Below, piece after piece: positions 37,233-45,841 of a DNA stretch of 45,954 bases (position 1 is the stretch's first letter; each line of letters starts with the position of its first letter). The notes beneath the pieces were generated by a model. The model made no database searches, had not been told where the DNA came from, and saw nothing but the letters and a program-made list of their open reading frames with translations. A program made the translations under genes and the position numbers. Location of the stretch: positions 1 through 45,954 of the forward strand of contig CAAELX010000048.1 of the NCBI GenBank assembly GCA_900756925.1. The letters are read 5' to 3'. Source of the DNA: an uncultured Roseburia sp. Its GTDB lineage: Bacteria; Bacillota; Clostridia; Lachnospirales; Lachnospiraceae.

Positions 37233-38285
37233 CTATGTTTCTCCTTTCGGTTTATCTAAAATACCGTCTAAGGATTTCTTTAATGTTTTCAGATTCGCCA
37301 TGACATTCTCGTAATCCATACGCTTCGGTCCAACAATTCCGATCGTTCCACGTACGCCTTCGCCCAGCTCGTAGGTTGCGGTCACAACGCTGCAATCCTT
37401 CATGGTCTGGATCGGGCTTTCATTCCCGATGTAAACCTGAATACCTGTATTGTCATTATCGACTAAGTTCTCTGCCACCAGGCTTGCTAACTGTTGCTTC
37501 TCTTCGAATGTGGAGATCAGCTCGGTTGCCTTCTCGGTGGAATCCGAAAGCTCTGGATACTTGAACAGGTTCGTCGCACCGCTTGTGTAAATCTTGATGT
37601 CCTCATCCTGTCCCATCGTCTCTGCCAAAGTATCAAGTACATTGTTCACGATGTCGCTGTGGATTCCCGCCTGTTCCTTCAACTTGGAAATCGTTCCGAG
37701 ATTGATCTCTTCCAGAGCGAGTCCGTTAAGATTCGAGTTCAACAGGAAATTCAGCTTCAGCATCGTCTCATTATCAATTGGCTCCATCACCGGGATCATC
37801 TTGTTCTTCACCATGTTCCCCTCAGTGACGATAACTGCCAAGATGTGCTCCTCATCCACATTGGAGAGCTGTATGAACTTCACCTTGTTCCGGTGGAAGC
37901 TCGGTGCAGAAACCATTGTTGCATAGTTGGTATTCGCTGCGAGAACCTTCGCCACCTGCTGTAAGACCTGTTCCATCTTCTCCGTGTGTTCGATCACGAA
38001 CTGCTTCATGTCATCGACTTCCCGGTTCTTCTCTTCCATCAGATGATCCACATAGAAGCGGTATCCTTTATCAGAAGGAATTCTTCCTGCCGAGGTATGT
38101 GGCTGAAGGATGTAACCTAATTCCTCTAAGTCTGCCATCTCATTGCGGATCGTTGCAGAACTCAAATTCAAATCGGTATATTTGGAAATGGTTCTTGATC
38201 CAACCGGTTCGCCTGTTTCCAGGTAGTTACGAATGATTGCATTTAAAATTTTTGTTTTCCGTTCGTCTAATTCAAGTTCTTCCAT
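37233..38285 (-). CDS. hrcA: Heat-inducible transcription repressor HrcA
   Basis: Repressor that binds CIRCE and is stabilised by GroEL. 350 residues. Winged-helix N-terminus (about 1-75) with KTKILNAIIRNYLETGEPVGS, LSSATIRNEMADLEELG and HTSAGRIPSDKGYRFYVDHL, then a GAF-like dimerisation domain and a C-terminal domain with GTIGIVGPKRMDYENVMANL. A perfect CIRCE site lies upstream, so it controls its own operon. Confidence 0.96.
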   Translation of the reverse strand: MEELELDERKTKILNAIIRNYLETGEPVGSRTISKYTDLNLSSATIRNEMADLEELGYILQPHTSAGRIPSDKGYRFYVDHLMEEKNREVDDMKQFVIEHTEKMEQVLQQVAKVLAANTNYATMVSAPSFHRNKVKFIQLSNVDEEHILAVIVTEGNMVKNKMIPVMEPIDNETMLKLNFLLNSNLNGLALEEINLGTISKLKEQAGIHSDIVNNVLDTLAETMGQDEDIKIYTSGATNLFKYPELSDSTEKATELISTFEEKQQLASLVAENLVDNDNTGIQVYIGNESPIQTMKDCSVVTATYELGEGVRGTIGIVGPKRMDYENVMANLKTLKKSLDGILDKPKGET

Positions 38286-38332
38286 TTACTCACTCCTATT
38301 TTCCGGAGACATCTTGTTGTTTTTTAGATTTG

Positions 38333-38359
38333 TTAGCACTCATTTGTTTGGAGTGCTAA
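38333..38359 (-). promoter_or_regulatory. CIRCE operator of the hrcA operon
   Basis: Perfect TTAGCACTC - nine bases - GAGTGCTAA, the HrcA-binding inverted repeat, 50 bases upstream of the hrcA start and just downstream of the promoter -10. Confidence 0.97.
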
Positions 38360-38372
38360 TATCTATGTACCT

Positions 38373-38401
38373 AACATAGCACCTTACTATTTTTTTGTCA
38401 A
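38373..38401 (-). promoter_or_regulatory. Housekeeping promoter of the hrcA operon
   Basis: TTGACA (38396-38401), 17-base spacer, TATGTT (38373-38378) on the minus strand. The CIRCE site begins 14 bases after the -10, where bound HrcA would block the start. Confidence 0.85.
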
Positions 38402-38456
38402 CACCCTTTTGGAGCTTTTTTCAATCTTTTTTGTGAATTATTTGTGATGAATCTTT

Positions 38457-39479
38457 TTACTCACATTTCCGGTTTTTTCCAAAAATAATGTCATAATTGA
38501 CTTTCCGATAAAAAATATCTTCCATTCCATTCCCAAGCACTGCTTTGTTTCCAAGCATCCACATGATCTTCGCGATCACAGACTCCAATGTCATATCGTA
38601 GGATTCCAAAAAACGGCAGTATTTCTTCATGTCGTGTCCCACTTCGTACACGGTCATATCACTTCCTTCGTGAGCCACCTGCGTTGCCATGACAACAAGT
38701 CTGTTTGGGAACTCCTGACACAGTTTATAAAAATCATCTGCGATAGAATTCGGAATTCCTCCAACACCAAAGCTTTCCACGATGATACAGTCATAATTTT
38801 CAAAAATGCTGCGCAGCACACGCGGTTTGATTCCCGGAATCATTTTTATAAGGTAGACATTCTCATTCAGCTCCTCATAGAAACGGACTTCCTCTTCATA
38901 CGGAAGAGACGGTATATAGCGCATAATATTGCCATCCTGAATCACCGCCAGATAAGGAAAATCAATGCTCGAAAATGCGTTGTAGCTCTTGGACCGCACC
39001 TTCTTCGCCCTCGTTCCCGCGATAACTTTTCCGTCAAATACAATCTGGACCCCCTGTGACCGTTCATCTGCTGCATACCGGAAGCTGTCGAGCAGATTGG
39101 ATTTTGCATCTGTAATCTCAAGGTCGATCGGCTTTTGTGCCCCGGTGATCACGATCGGTTTCGGCGAGTTCTGGATCATATAAGAAAGTGCTGCCGCCGT
39201 GTATGCCATTGTGTCCGTTCCGTGTGCAATGACAAACCCGTCGTAAGCATCGTAATTTTCCCGGATCGTGTGCACCATCCTTTTCCAGTGCTTTGGCTCC
39301 ATGTTCGAGCTGTCCAGGTTCAATAACTGTATAGCATGGAACGCACAGATTTCATTCGCCTGGGGAATATACTGCATCAGTTCGTCCGGCGTGATCTGAG
39401 GTTTTAACCCGCTGTCCGACTTTTTAGATGCAATCGTACCACCTGTTGCGATAAGTAAAATTTTCCTTTTTTCTGACAT
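38457..39479 (-). CDS. L-asparaginase, type I (cytosolic)
   Basis: Hydrolyses asparagine to aspartate and ammonia. 340 residues without a signal peptide, so the cytosolic AnsA-like type. Catalytic Thr in ATGGTIASKKS near residues 13-22, and the second catalytic cluster GFVIAHGTDTMAYTA near 84-97 with Thr and Asp, then a Lys in GAQKPID. Start MSEKRK is chosen because AGGAG lies seven bases upstream; the long open extension upstream is not preceded by a site and includes the leader. 62 bases downstream of the threonine aldolase gene; both degrade amino acids. Confidence 0.92.
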   Translation of the reverse strand: MSEKRKILLIATGGTIASKKSDSGLKPQITPDELMQYIPQANEICAFHAIQLLNLDSSNMEPKHWKRMVHTIRENYDAYDGFVIAHGTDTMAYTAAALSYMIQNSPKPIVITGAQKPIDLEITDAKSNLLDSFRYAADERSQGVQIVFDGKVIAGTRAKKVRSKSYNAFSSIDFPYLAVIQDGNIMRYIPSLPYEEEVRFYEELNENVYLIKMIPGIKPRVLRSIFENYDCIIVESFGVGGIPNSIADDFYKLCQEFPNRLVVMATQVAHEGSDMTVYEVGHDMKKYCRFLESYDMTLESVIAKIMWMLGNKAVLGNGMEDIFYRKVNYDIIFGKNRKCE

Positions 39480-39541
39480 TGTTTTCTCCTGTTTTTTCTG
39501 TCTGTCTGCCTGGATACTGTCTTTTTTCGGGATACATCCCT

Positions 39542-40585
39542 TTATTCCATCAGATAAGAGGAGAGATCCGTGAGCAGTCTGTCCACGTTTTCTTCTTTTG
39601 TTGCCCAGCTTGTACAAAAACGCACGGCACTGTGTGTCTCATCCATCCGTGCCTGATACGCATAACTGTAGTTTTCCTTTAATTTTTCCAGAACAGTATC
39701 CGGTAAGATTGGAAACTGCTGGTTTGTCGGGGAGTCAATGTAGAATTTCACTCCCATTTTGGTCAGTTCGTCCCGCATTTTCTCTGCAAGGCGTGCTGCA
39801 TGCGACGAAATTTTAAAGTAGCGGTTCTCCTCGAATAAAGTCAGGAACTGTAACCCGAGCAGTCTTCCCTTTGCAAGCATTCCGCCGCGCTGCTTGATGT
39901 TGTAGCGGAAGTCGCGTTTCAGCTCCTCATTGCGGATCACAACTGCCTCCCCGAAAAGTGCTCCCACTTTCGTGCCCCCGATATAGAATACATCTGTATT
40001 GGCAGTGATATCCTCTAACGTCAGGTCATTATCCCTGCACATAAGACCATATCCGAGTCTTGCTCCGTCTAAGAAGAGATAGACGCCACGCTCTTTGCAC
40101 ACCTGATAGATGGCCTGCAGTTCTTCCTTTTTGTAGATGGTTCCGATCTCGGTTGGATTAGAGATGTAGACCATTTTCGGCTGCACCATATGCTCGAAGC
40201 TCTCGTCTGCGAAGTGTGCATCCACGTACTGTGCAATCTGCTCTGCCGTCAGCTTTCCATCCGGTGTATCCAGGTCGAGACATTTATGTCCACACGCCTC
40301 CAATGCACCTGTCTCATGCACGTTGATATGTCCGGTTGTCGCAGTGATGACTCCCTGATAATGTTTTAACGCTGCCGAGATCACGGTCACATTTGTCTGC
40401 GTACCGCCCACGAGGAAGTGCACATCCACACTCTCATCGCCGCATGCCCTGCGGATGAGTGTTCTCGCCTGCTCACAGTATTCGTCCTCCCCGTAGCCGG
40501 CAGTCTGCTCCATGTTGGTCTCTGTAAGTTTCTCTAAAATTGCCGGATGGCATCCTTCCGTATAGTCGCTGTTGAATCTGATCAT
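39542..40585 (-). CDS. Low-specificity threonine aldolase (PLP-dependent)
   Basis: Fold type I PLP enzyme that splits threonine or allo-threonine into glycine and acetaldehyde. 347 residues. SDYTEGCHPAILEKL at the N-terminus, GTQTNVTVI near 60, LDGARLGYGL near 176-185 (PLP-pocket aspartate), and PLP-binding lysine in IGGTKVGALFG near 207. The closest alternative is a beta-eliminating lyase of the same family. Start MIRFNSDYTEG with AAAGAGG upstream. Confidence 0.85.
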   Translation of the reverse strand: MIRFNSDYTEGCHPAILEKLTETNMEQTAGYGEDEYCEQARTLIRRACGDESVDVHFLVGGTQTNVTVISAALKHYQGVITATTGHINVHETGALEACGHKCLDLDTPDGKLTAEQIAQYVDAHFADESFEHMVQPKMVYISNPTEIGTIYKKEELQAIYQVCKERGVYLFLDGARLGYGLMCRDNDLTLEDITANTDVFYIGGTKVGALFGEAVVIRNEELKRDFRYNIKQRGGMLAKGRLLGLQFLTLFEENRYFKISSHAARLAEKMRDELTKMGVKFYIDSPTNQQFPILPDTVLEKLKENYSYAYQARMDETHSAVRFCTSWATKEENVDRLLTDLSSYLME

Positions 40586-40707
40586 TTTTTTATCCTCTTT
40601 CTTTCCTATTTTATTCTGCATGATTTCTGCTGCTGTGAACATTTCCACATAATATCATTCTTACTTTGCCTATTTTATAGTTCTCTTTGCTGACAAACCC
40701 GTGGGGT

Positions 40708-40953
40708 GGCTGGGAGCCCATGCTGCCGGGCGATACATTGTGTAAGCCGGGAATGGGTGGGGCTTCCTACAGATTTCCATTGGGCTTGGAACTCCGATGA
40801 GCCTCAAAGCAGCCAATTCTCTCAGCAACGGCTTCGAGAATTGACTTGAGTCTCATCTCCGTAGCCCAGAGGAAAATCTTCCGGAAGCCCCACCCATCCC
40901 CGGCATCCGTCATGTTTTGTTCGGCAGCTTAATTGTTCTTTCGGCTCACAGCC
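40708..40953. repeat. 246-bp imperfect palindrome
   Basis: GCCGGGAATGGGTGGGGCTTCC (40746-40767) pairs with 40883-40904 at 21 of 22 positions. Inside, TGGGCTT...CCGATGAG...CTCAA and AATTCTC are mirrored by GAGAATT...TTGAG...CTCATC...CCG...AGCCCA. Outside, GGCTGGGAGCC...GCTGCCG is mirrored by CGGCAGC...GGCTCACAGCC. No target duplication was found. It has no visible coding capacity. It is similar in size to the other element (251 bp) but unrelated in sequence. Confidence 0.75.
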
Positions 40954-41090
40954 TATCGTCAGGGCGGCTACACCATCTATTCCAAAGCGGGAAGGTTAGC
41001 CGCTTGCCGTGCTCGGATTTGTCTCTGCCGCTAATTTTACACCAGATAACGGTGTGATTGCAACCTCTGTCTGTATAATTACGGCATAAG

Positions 41091-41120
41091 AAATGGGACT
41101 CCTGTCAGGGAGTCCCATTT
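41091..41120 (-). terminator. Intrinsic terminator of the nuclease gene
   Basis: AAATGGGACTCC pairs with GGAGTCCCATTT (12 bp) across a six-base loop, seven bases after the nuclease stop codon; TTTCTT follows on the minus strand. Confidence 0.85.
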
Positions 41121-41127
41121 CTACTTT

Positions 41128-42225
41128 CTATGGGTTGCAGTTCTCACACGGCGCATATCCGGCATCAATCACTTCCTGCCTCGTTCCCTCGAAAACTGCC
41201 CTATTTTTCTCACTCATTTTCTTCACGCTGCTGCAATCCTCGCGGTGGAACTTCATCGTGCTCGTGTTAAGGATGTAGGTGGATATCCCGGCGGAATTGT
41301 CAGAACCTGCTTCCCTCTCTTTGAAAGTGTCCGGTTCACTTTCCGCGCCGGCCTGACCGGAACCACCGCTTTCTGCCGGCTGGCTCTGACTGCTGTCCGA
41401 ACGCTCTGCCGGATCTCCTTCCACGCTCTCGCCGGTCGCATAGTCAATGGATACTCCCGGCTGTACATTATAGGCGAACACACAGAATAAAATGCCCTCG
41501 CCGTTATCCTCCACCGATTTTCCTTCCATCAGGACACCCTCTGCCACCCGGTTTTCCCCTGTGAAAACCGGGGTCACACGGTACAACACATGCTGATTTG
41601 TTTCTTTGACGTAATCAGCAACCATATTTTCAAACGGAAGCATACCATCCACGTTCAGATATCTGGTTCCTGTGATCAGATTCTTTTCGTTGGCGTTCTC
41701 GCCCGTCAGCTGAAACCCGATCAGGTGGCAACGATTATATAAATATTTTCCATCGACAAAATCGTATTTGACCGTATGCCAGCCGGTCGGCTTCACGGAG
41801 CCAATATTGCCGCGTTCCTCTGTCGGCATAAGATCCGTTCCGACACTTGCGGTGCACACCCCACATCTTCCGAGCGCATCAAGATCACTGTACGTCTCAA
41901 AAGAGGCTGCTGCCTCTGCAAGCTCTTCCTCTGTAAAATAAGGATTGTTGTCGTTGACTGCCACATAAGGATTCCCGGAATATGCCGGTATCGCTGACAG
42001 ATCAAAGCTTCCACCGGTACTGCCTGACTGTGTGGGATTGTTCTGCCCTGCTGCCGCATCCTCCGGTGCTGCCTGATCTTCTCCGGAATTACTTTCCTGC
42101 ACATTCTGCTGCGCACCAGTTGACGGTTCGTTCGCATTTCCGACATTCTCCCCGCATCCGAGCGCACCAACTGACAGCATCGCTGCCAGCAGCACCATGC
42201 CAAGCCATTTTTTTATTCGAAACAT
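41128..42225 (-). CDS. Lipoprotein DNA/RNA non-specific endonuclease with C-terminal Cys-rich domain
   Basis: 365 residues. Signal peptide with lipobox ALGC at about residue 24, so probably anchored outside the cell. A low-complexity linker (Glu/Gln/Asn/Gly/Ser, about 25-75), the nuclease core (about 85-235) with YLYNRCHLIGFQLTGENANE, where NRCHLIG replaces the usual DRGH of the EndA/NUC family, and a Ser/Pro/Glu-rich linker. The C-terminus (about 310-365) has IS...YILNTSTMKFHREDCSSVKKM and GYAPCENCNP, a small domain seen fused to such nucleases. Likely scavenges or degrades extracellular nucleic acid. Start at MFRIKKW with GGGAG upstream; an upstream frame is rejected. Confidence 0.85.
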   Translation of the reverse strand: MFRIKKWLGMVLLAAMLSVGALGCGENVGNANEPSTGAQQNVQESNSGEDQAAPEDAAAGQNNPTQSGSTGGSFDLSAIPAYSGNPYVAVNDNNPYFTEEELAEAAASFETYSDLDALGRCGVCTASVGTDLMPTEERGNIGSVKPTGWHTVKYDFVDGKYLYNRCHLIGFQLTGENANEKNLITGTRYLNVDGMLPFENMVADYVKETNQHVLYRVTPVFTGENRVAEGVLMEGKSVEDNGEGILFCVFAYNVQPGVSIDYATGESVEGDPAERSDSSQSQPAESGGSGQAGAESEPDTFKEREAGSDNSAGISTYILNTSTMKFHREDCSSVKKMSEKNRAVFEGTRQEVIDAGYAPCENCNP

Positions 42226-42274
42226 ATTTTTTATTCTCCCATTCCAGTTACTTATCAGATTATCTCCGCTTCTG

Positions 42275-44131
42275 TCACCTTCCTGGCATCTGTTCTGCCT
42301 GTGGTGTTTCTGCAATTCTTTTCAGGATCCGGATTCCCGGATACTGTCTGCTGATCGGCTTCTCATATCCTTCCTGCATCAGCGTCCACAAATCTTCCTC
42401 CGTCAGAATATGCTCCGGACCACAGCGCAGGATCTCCCTTACCCGCTCTGACCTGTGGCATGCCTCATCCACCCTGTGTCCAAGCGCATGCGCTCCCATC
42501 AGGATCACCACTTCATCCAGGAACGGATACAGGACAGGTTCGTTATCCCCCGGCACTTTGGCTGCCTTATGCGCAGCGCCGTCCGCTTCGATCAATACTT
42601 CATCTGCAAGATACAGCAGATTTTCCATCCATTTCCGCGGAAGTTCCCCGAACTTTTCCGTTCCGGGAATCCGGTAACCGGTGACACAGATCCCATGTGT
42701 GGCAAGCTGTTTATCTACTTTCTTTTCATAGGCAGTGTATGCCGGATTGCACACAACTGCCCCCTGTTCTTTTTCGCTCTCTGAGAAGCCGTAAGGTGCC
42801 TCGATAAAATGCTCTCCCGGAACCAGCATCTTTGTGGTCGTAAGGATCAGCACACGTTTTCCCTGTACCGCAAGCTTCTCTGCGCGTCTGTATATGCTCC
42901 CAGTCTTCCCACCGGCTCCCACATACGCCCGCACATTTCCGCGATTATCTGCGGCGATCTTAGCAAGTGCCTTCGCCGCACACTCTGCTTCCTCCTCTGT
43001 ATTCATGACAGAAAAGCCAAACCGCACCATCCCCTGCTCCTCCGTTCCATAATAACAGTGGATCAGCGGTGCGCAGTGCGCCCCCGGGCGTGTTGCAATC
43101 TGATGATTCTCATCCAGCTCGGCGCTGACAAAAGCGGAATCCAGACATGCAATGTTGCAGGATACTGTCCCGGTGCACTTCTGCTGCATTCCGTTCCCAT
43201 GTTCCGTCACATTCTCCGGATATTCTCTGCCATAAATACGAATGCCAGGTATTCTTTCTATTCTTTTTGTAAACAGTTCCGACAGCTGCCGCTCTTTCTC
43301 CTCAATCCCGGAAAGTCCGGCTTCACCCAGCCATTCCAGTGCCGCGTGAAGCCCGGCAATCCCGTGACCGTTTAACGTTCCAGCCTCAAGCGCTGTCGGA
43401 AGTTCTTCCGGATGTCTTCTCTCAAAAGAGTGAATTCCACTTCCGCCGGACAGCAAAGGCCGCACCTGTACACCATCCGCCAGACAGATGCCGCCGGTTC
43501 CCTGTGGTCCCATCAGACCTTTGTGCCCGGTAAAAATGAGCGCTGAAATGCCCCAGGCATCCATCTCGATCTCGCAGATACCGGCAGTCTGGGAAGCATC
43601 CACGATCAGATAAATCCCGTGCTTTTTGCATATTTCGCCAATTTTCTCTATGTCATTCACTGCCCCCGTCACATTTGACGCATGCGTACAGACAACCGCC
43701 TTCGTGCGGTCACAGATTGCCTGTTCCAGCGTATCCGGGGCTACCCTGCCGTTTTTTTCACAGCAGACCACGGTAAGCTCCACCCCGCGCTCCTCCATCT
43801 CATAAAGTGGACGAAGGACGCTGTTGTGCTCCAGATTGGTTGTGACCACATGGTCACCTTTCTCAAACAATCCCTTTAATACTATATTCAAACCTTCCGT
43901 CGCATTCATGGTGAACACCACCCGCTCTGCAGCCGTGTTGTGCACACCGTCCTTCATATGGAAAAAGTCTGCGATCTGCTTTCTCGTCTGGTAAATCAGG
44001 CGCGATGTAAAAAGAGAAGCTGTATTCGCTCCTCTTCCGGCATTTCCGATCTGTGAAAAAGAACGGGCAACAGCTTCCGCGACAACGGACGGCTTTTGCA
44101 GTGTCGTCGCGGCATTGTCCAGATAAATCAT
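42275..44131 (-). CDS. Cysteine desulfurase-like aminotransferase fused to YqeC
   Basis: 618-residue fusion. Residues 1 to about 380 form a class V aminotransferase like NifS/SufS: IYLDNAATTLQKP at the start, LEHNSVLRPL near 100, GICEIEMDAWGISALIFTGHKGLMGPQGTGG with Lys about 207 as the PLP residue, and ATRPGAHCAPLIH with the catalytic Cys near 357. Residues about 400-618 form a YqeC-like domain with a P-loop-like YVGAGGKTGSIYR and LTTTKML. Both domains occur as separate genes in the selenium-dependent molybdenum hydroxylase cluster (EF2568/YqeC types). It should mobilise sulfur or selenium for that enzyme. 58 bases after yqeB. Confidence 0.88.
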   Translation of the reverse strand: MIYLDNAATTLQKPSVVAEAVARSFSQIGNAGRGANTASLFTSRLIYQTRKQIADFFHMKDGVHNTAAERVVFTMNATEGLNIVLKGLFEKGDHVVTTNLEHNSVLRPLYEMEERGVELTVVCCEKNGRVAPDTLEQAICDRTKAVVCTHASNVTGAVNDIEKIGEICKKHGIYLIVDASQTAGICEIEMDAWGISALIFTGHKGLMGPQGTGGICLADGVQVRPLLSGGSGIHSFERRHPEELPTALEAGTLNGHGIAGLHAALEWLGEAGLSGIEEKERQLSELFTKRIERIPGIRIYGREYPENVTEHGNGMQQKCTGTVSCNIACLDSAFVSAELDENHQIATRPGAHCAPLIHCYYGTEEQGMVRFGFSVMNTEEEAECAAKALAKIAADNRGNVRAYVGAGGKTGSIYRRAEKLAVQGKRVLILTTTKMLVPGEHFIEAPYGFSESEKEQGAVVCNPAYTAYEKKVDKQLATHGICVTGYRIPGTEKFGELPRKWMENLLYLADEVLIEADGAAHKAAKVPGDNEPVLYPFLDEVVILMGAHALGHRVDEACHRSERVREILRCGPEHILTEEDLWTLMQEGYEKPISRQYPGIRILKRIAETPQAEQMPGR

Positions 44132-44189
44132 AACGGTCAGCTCCCTTTCTCAAAAATAAACTTTTCTGCTGACTGCGGGAAAGCCCCCA

Positions 44190-45059
44190 TTACTCCGGCA
44201 AAATACCGGCATGGAGCAGAGCCTCGATGACACCGCCCGCAATACATCTTGCCTTGTCAGAGATGGAAAAACAATTCGCAAACTCTGACCTTCTCGGGTC
44301 AATGTCGGCGATTTTAAATCCTTCTGTAACCGGATAGCCATCTCGGATAAGTCCGCGCAGAACACCCGAGATCGTGGCATAGACTGGAATGGCTTCCTCC
44401 TGCGCTTTTTGGTAGGCTGCTACGATGTCGGAGAAATCGGTTTCCTCCCCGGTTCCATGCTTGCAGATATGGGCGATCTGTTCTCCCTGCTCCACATAAT
44501 CTGAAATATTTTTATCTCCATAGAGAACACCGTCCGTCTCCGCATGGATCACACGCTGCTCTGCCACTCCGGCGATTGCTCCCGGCACGCCGGTATTAGG
44601 CATGGCACTTCCACGGTAAAGCAGACGTCCAAGCTGATGGCCTCGCATCGTCTCAATCACCACATCCACATCTTTTCCTGCGGTAAAGCCAGGTCCTAAC
44701 GCCACCGTAAACGGTGCCATCTCACGGTTGGTTCCAAGATTCCTCTTGGCAAGGATCGCATCGATCACCGCTGCCGGCTTCGCCTGCGCGATCACTTCCC
44801 CTTCCGGATCAGCCATCATGGCAACCATCCCCTGTTCCATCGTCTCTAAGGCAGTCTCTAAACTGTCCACACATTTACAGGTGATTCCTTCCACCACACA
44901 TTCCTTCTCATACACAGCTTCTGAAAATGCCACATAGCGCCGGATGGCAGACGGATTCTTCGCCTCTAATACCAACACGGCATATCCGCTGTTATATAAC
45001 TTTGCAATCGTTCCGGTTGCGATATCCCCGCCACCGCGGACGATGATTAGATTCTTCAT
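44190..45059 (-). CDS. yqeB: Selenium-dependent molybdenum hydroxylase maturation protein YqeB
   Basis: 289 residues. N-terminal IVRGGGDIATGTIAKLYNSGY is the Rossmann-like motif of the EF2570/YqeB family; further landmarks are TVALGPGFTAGKDVDVVIETMRGHQLG near 140-165 and NTGVPGAIAGVAEQRVIHA near 175. Required in known systems for making the labile selenium in xanthine dehydrogenase-like hydroxylases. The start MKNLIIVRG has AAAGGAAAC upstream; 20 residues of an alternative N-terminus have no support. Member of the cluster yedF-yqeB-desulfurase/YqeC. The hydroxylase itself is not in the window. Confidence 0.88.
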   Translation of the reverse strand: MKNLIIVRGGGDIATGTIAKLYNSGYAVLVLEAKNPSAIRRYVAFSEAVYEKECVVEGITCKCVDSLETALETMEQGMVAMMADPEGEVIAQAKPAAVIDAILAKRNLGTNREMAPFTVALGPGFTAGKDVDVVIETMRGHQLGRLLYRGSAMPNTGVPGAIAGVAEQRVIHAETDGVLYGDKNISDYVEQGEQIAHICKHGTGEETDFSDIVAAYQKAQEEAIPVYATISGVLRGLIRDGYPVTEGFKIADIDPRRSEFANCFSISDKARCIAGGVIEALLHAGILPE

Positions 45060-45152
45060 ACGATTTGTTTCCTTTTCTTTCCGGCAGCATAAATTTCCAA
45101 TTACAAAAATTACGCACACCTGATCTTATTGTTCTGCAGCTAACTCTGTTCT

Positions 45153-45812
45153 TTACGGTTTTACGATATGGTCAGCTTCCACCATGGTCTGTGCGATCAC
45201 ATACATGTTCGTCACGGAACCGACCCCAAGCTTCTCTGCCAGCCCGTAATGGTTCAGACATGTCCCGCAGGTCATGACCTCCACGCCCTGTGCCTCAAGG
45301 GATCTCAGATCCTCAAGGGAATCCGAACCCTCACAGCTTAAATACGCACCGGAATTGTATAACAGTACTGTCTGTGGCAGTGTATCGAGCTGCGTCAGTG
45401 CATACACAAAGCCCTTCATCAGTATCTTTCCAAGCTTCTCATCGCCCTCGCCCATATGGTCTGTGCCGAGGACAACAACCGTATTCTTCTTTCTGCCATC
45501 CGGGATGCATGCTTCTGTCATGCCAGTCTCTGTCTTTAAGTTCTCTGCTTCACTGCCGGAATTCCCTGCTGCATTTTTCTCTGCGAACGCTTCCGTCACA
45601 TCGATCCATACTATATATTCCTGCTCGGCACGCTTCTCACTTCTTGCGGACAGCCCTTTGTGGTTCGCCATCTTTGTAAGGTTCTGCACCGCGATCTCAT
45701 TATCCACGGTCACTTCCACGGTTCCTGTCTCTTTCATGCCTGCGATCGCATTCTTCGCCTCAATGACCGGAAGCGGGCACTGTTTTCCTCTCGCATCAAT
45801 CTGAATGTTCAT
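45153..45812 (-). CDS. yedF: Selenium metabolism protein YedF (TusA plus DsrE-like domains)
   Basis: 219 residues. N-terminal TusA-like domain (about 1-70) with the CPxP motif in DARGKQCPLPVIEAKNAI, and a C-terminal DsrE-like domain (about 105-219) with VVLGTDHMGEGDEKLGKILMKGFVYAL and VEVMTCGTCLNHYG, the cysteines of which are candidate sulfur/selenium carriers. Members of this family accompany SelD and the selenium-dependent hydroxylase genes. Start ATG with AAAGGAG upstream. A palindromic element lies 29 bases before the start. selD, usually adjacent, may lie beyond the right edge. Confidence 0.88.
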   Translation of the reverse strand: MNIQIDARGKQCPLPVIEAKNAIAGMKETGTVEVTVDNEIAVQNLTKMANHKGLSARSEKRAEQEYIVWIDVTEAFAEKNAAGNSGSEAENLKTETGMTEACIPDGRKKNTVVVLGTDHMGEGDEKLGKILMKGFVYALTQLDTLPQTVLLYNSGAYLSCEGSDSLEDLRSLEAQGVEVMTCGTCLNHYGLAEKLGVGSVTNMYVIAQTMVEADHIVKP

Positions 45813-45841
45813 ATCTTCTACTCCTTTTCTTCCTGTATTTG

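Larger units (their letters stand above)
40586..41127. other. Intergenic region of about 540 bases with structured DNA, no gene
   Basis: No plausible protein on either strand. It holds the 246-bp palindrome (listed separately), two further small stems (GGCGGCTA/TAGCCGC near 40965-41003 and ACACC/GGTGT near 41041-41055) and the terminator of the nuclease gene. The sequence between the palindrome and the terminator is not recognisable to me. Confidence 0.6.

Noticed and set aside
41982..42677. 231-residue plus-strand open frame
   Set aside because: Antisense to the nuclease and the desulfurase-YqeC fusion; no domain and no start signal.
45274..45804. 176-residue plus-strand open frame
   Set aside because: Antisense shadow of yedF, which has a clear TusA and DsrE domain on the minus strand.
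45153..45812. Possible selenocysteine-containing gene in the selenium cluster
   Set aside because: The reading frames of yedF, yqeB and the fusion contain no in-frame TGA before their stops and no hairpin at a TGA was seen.
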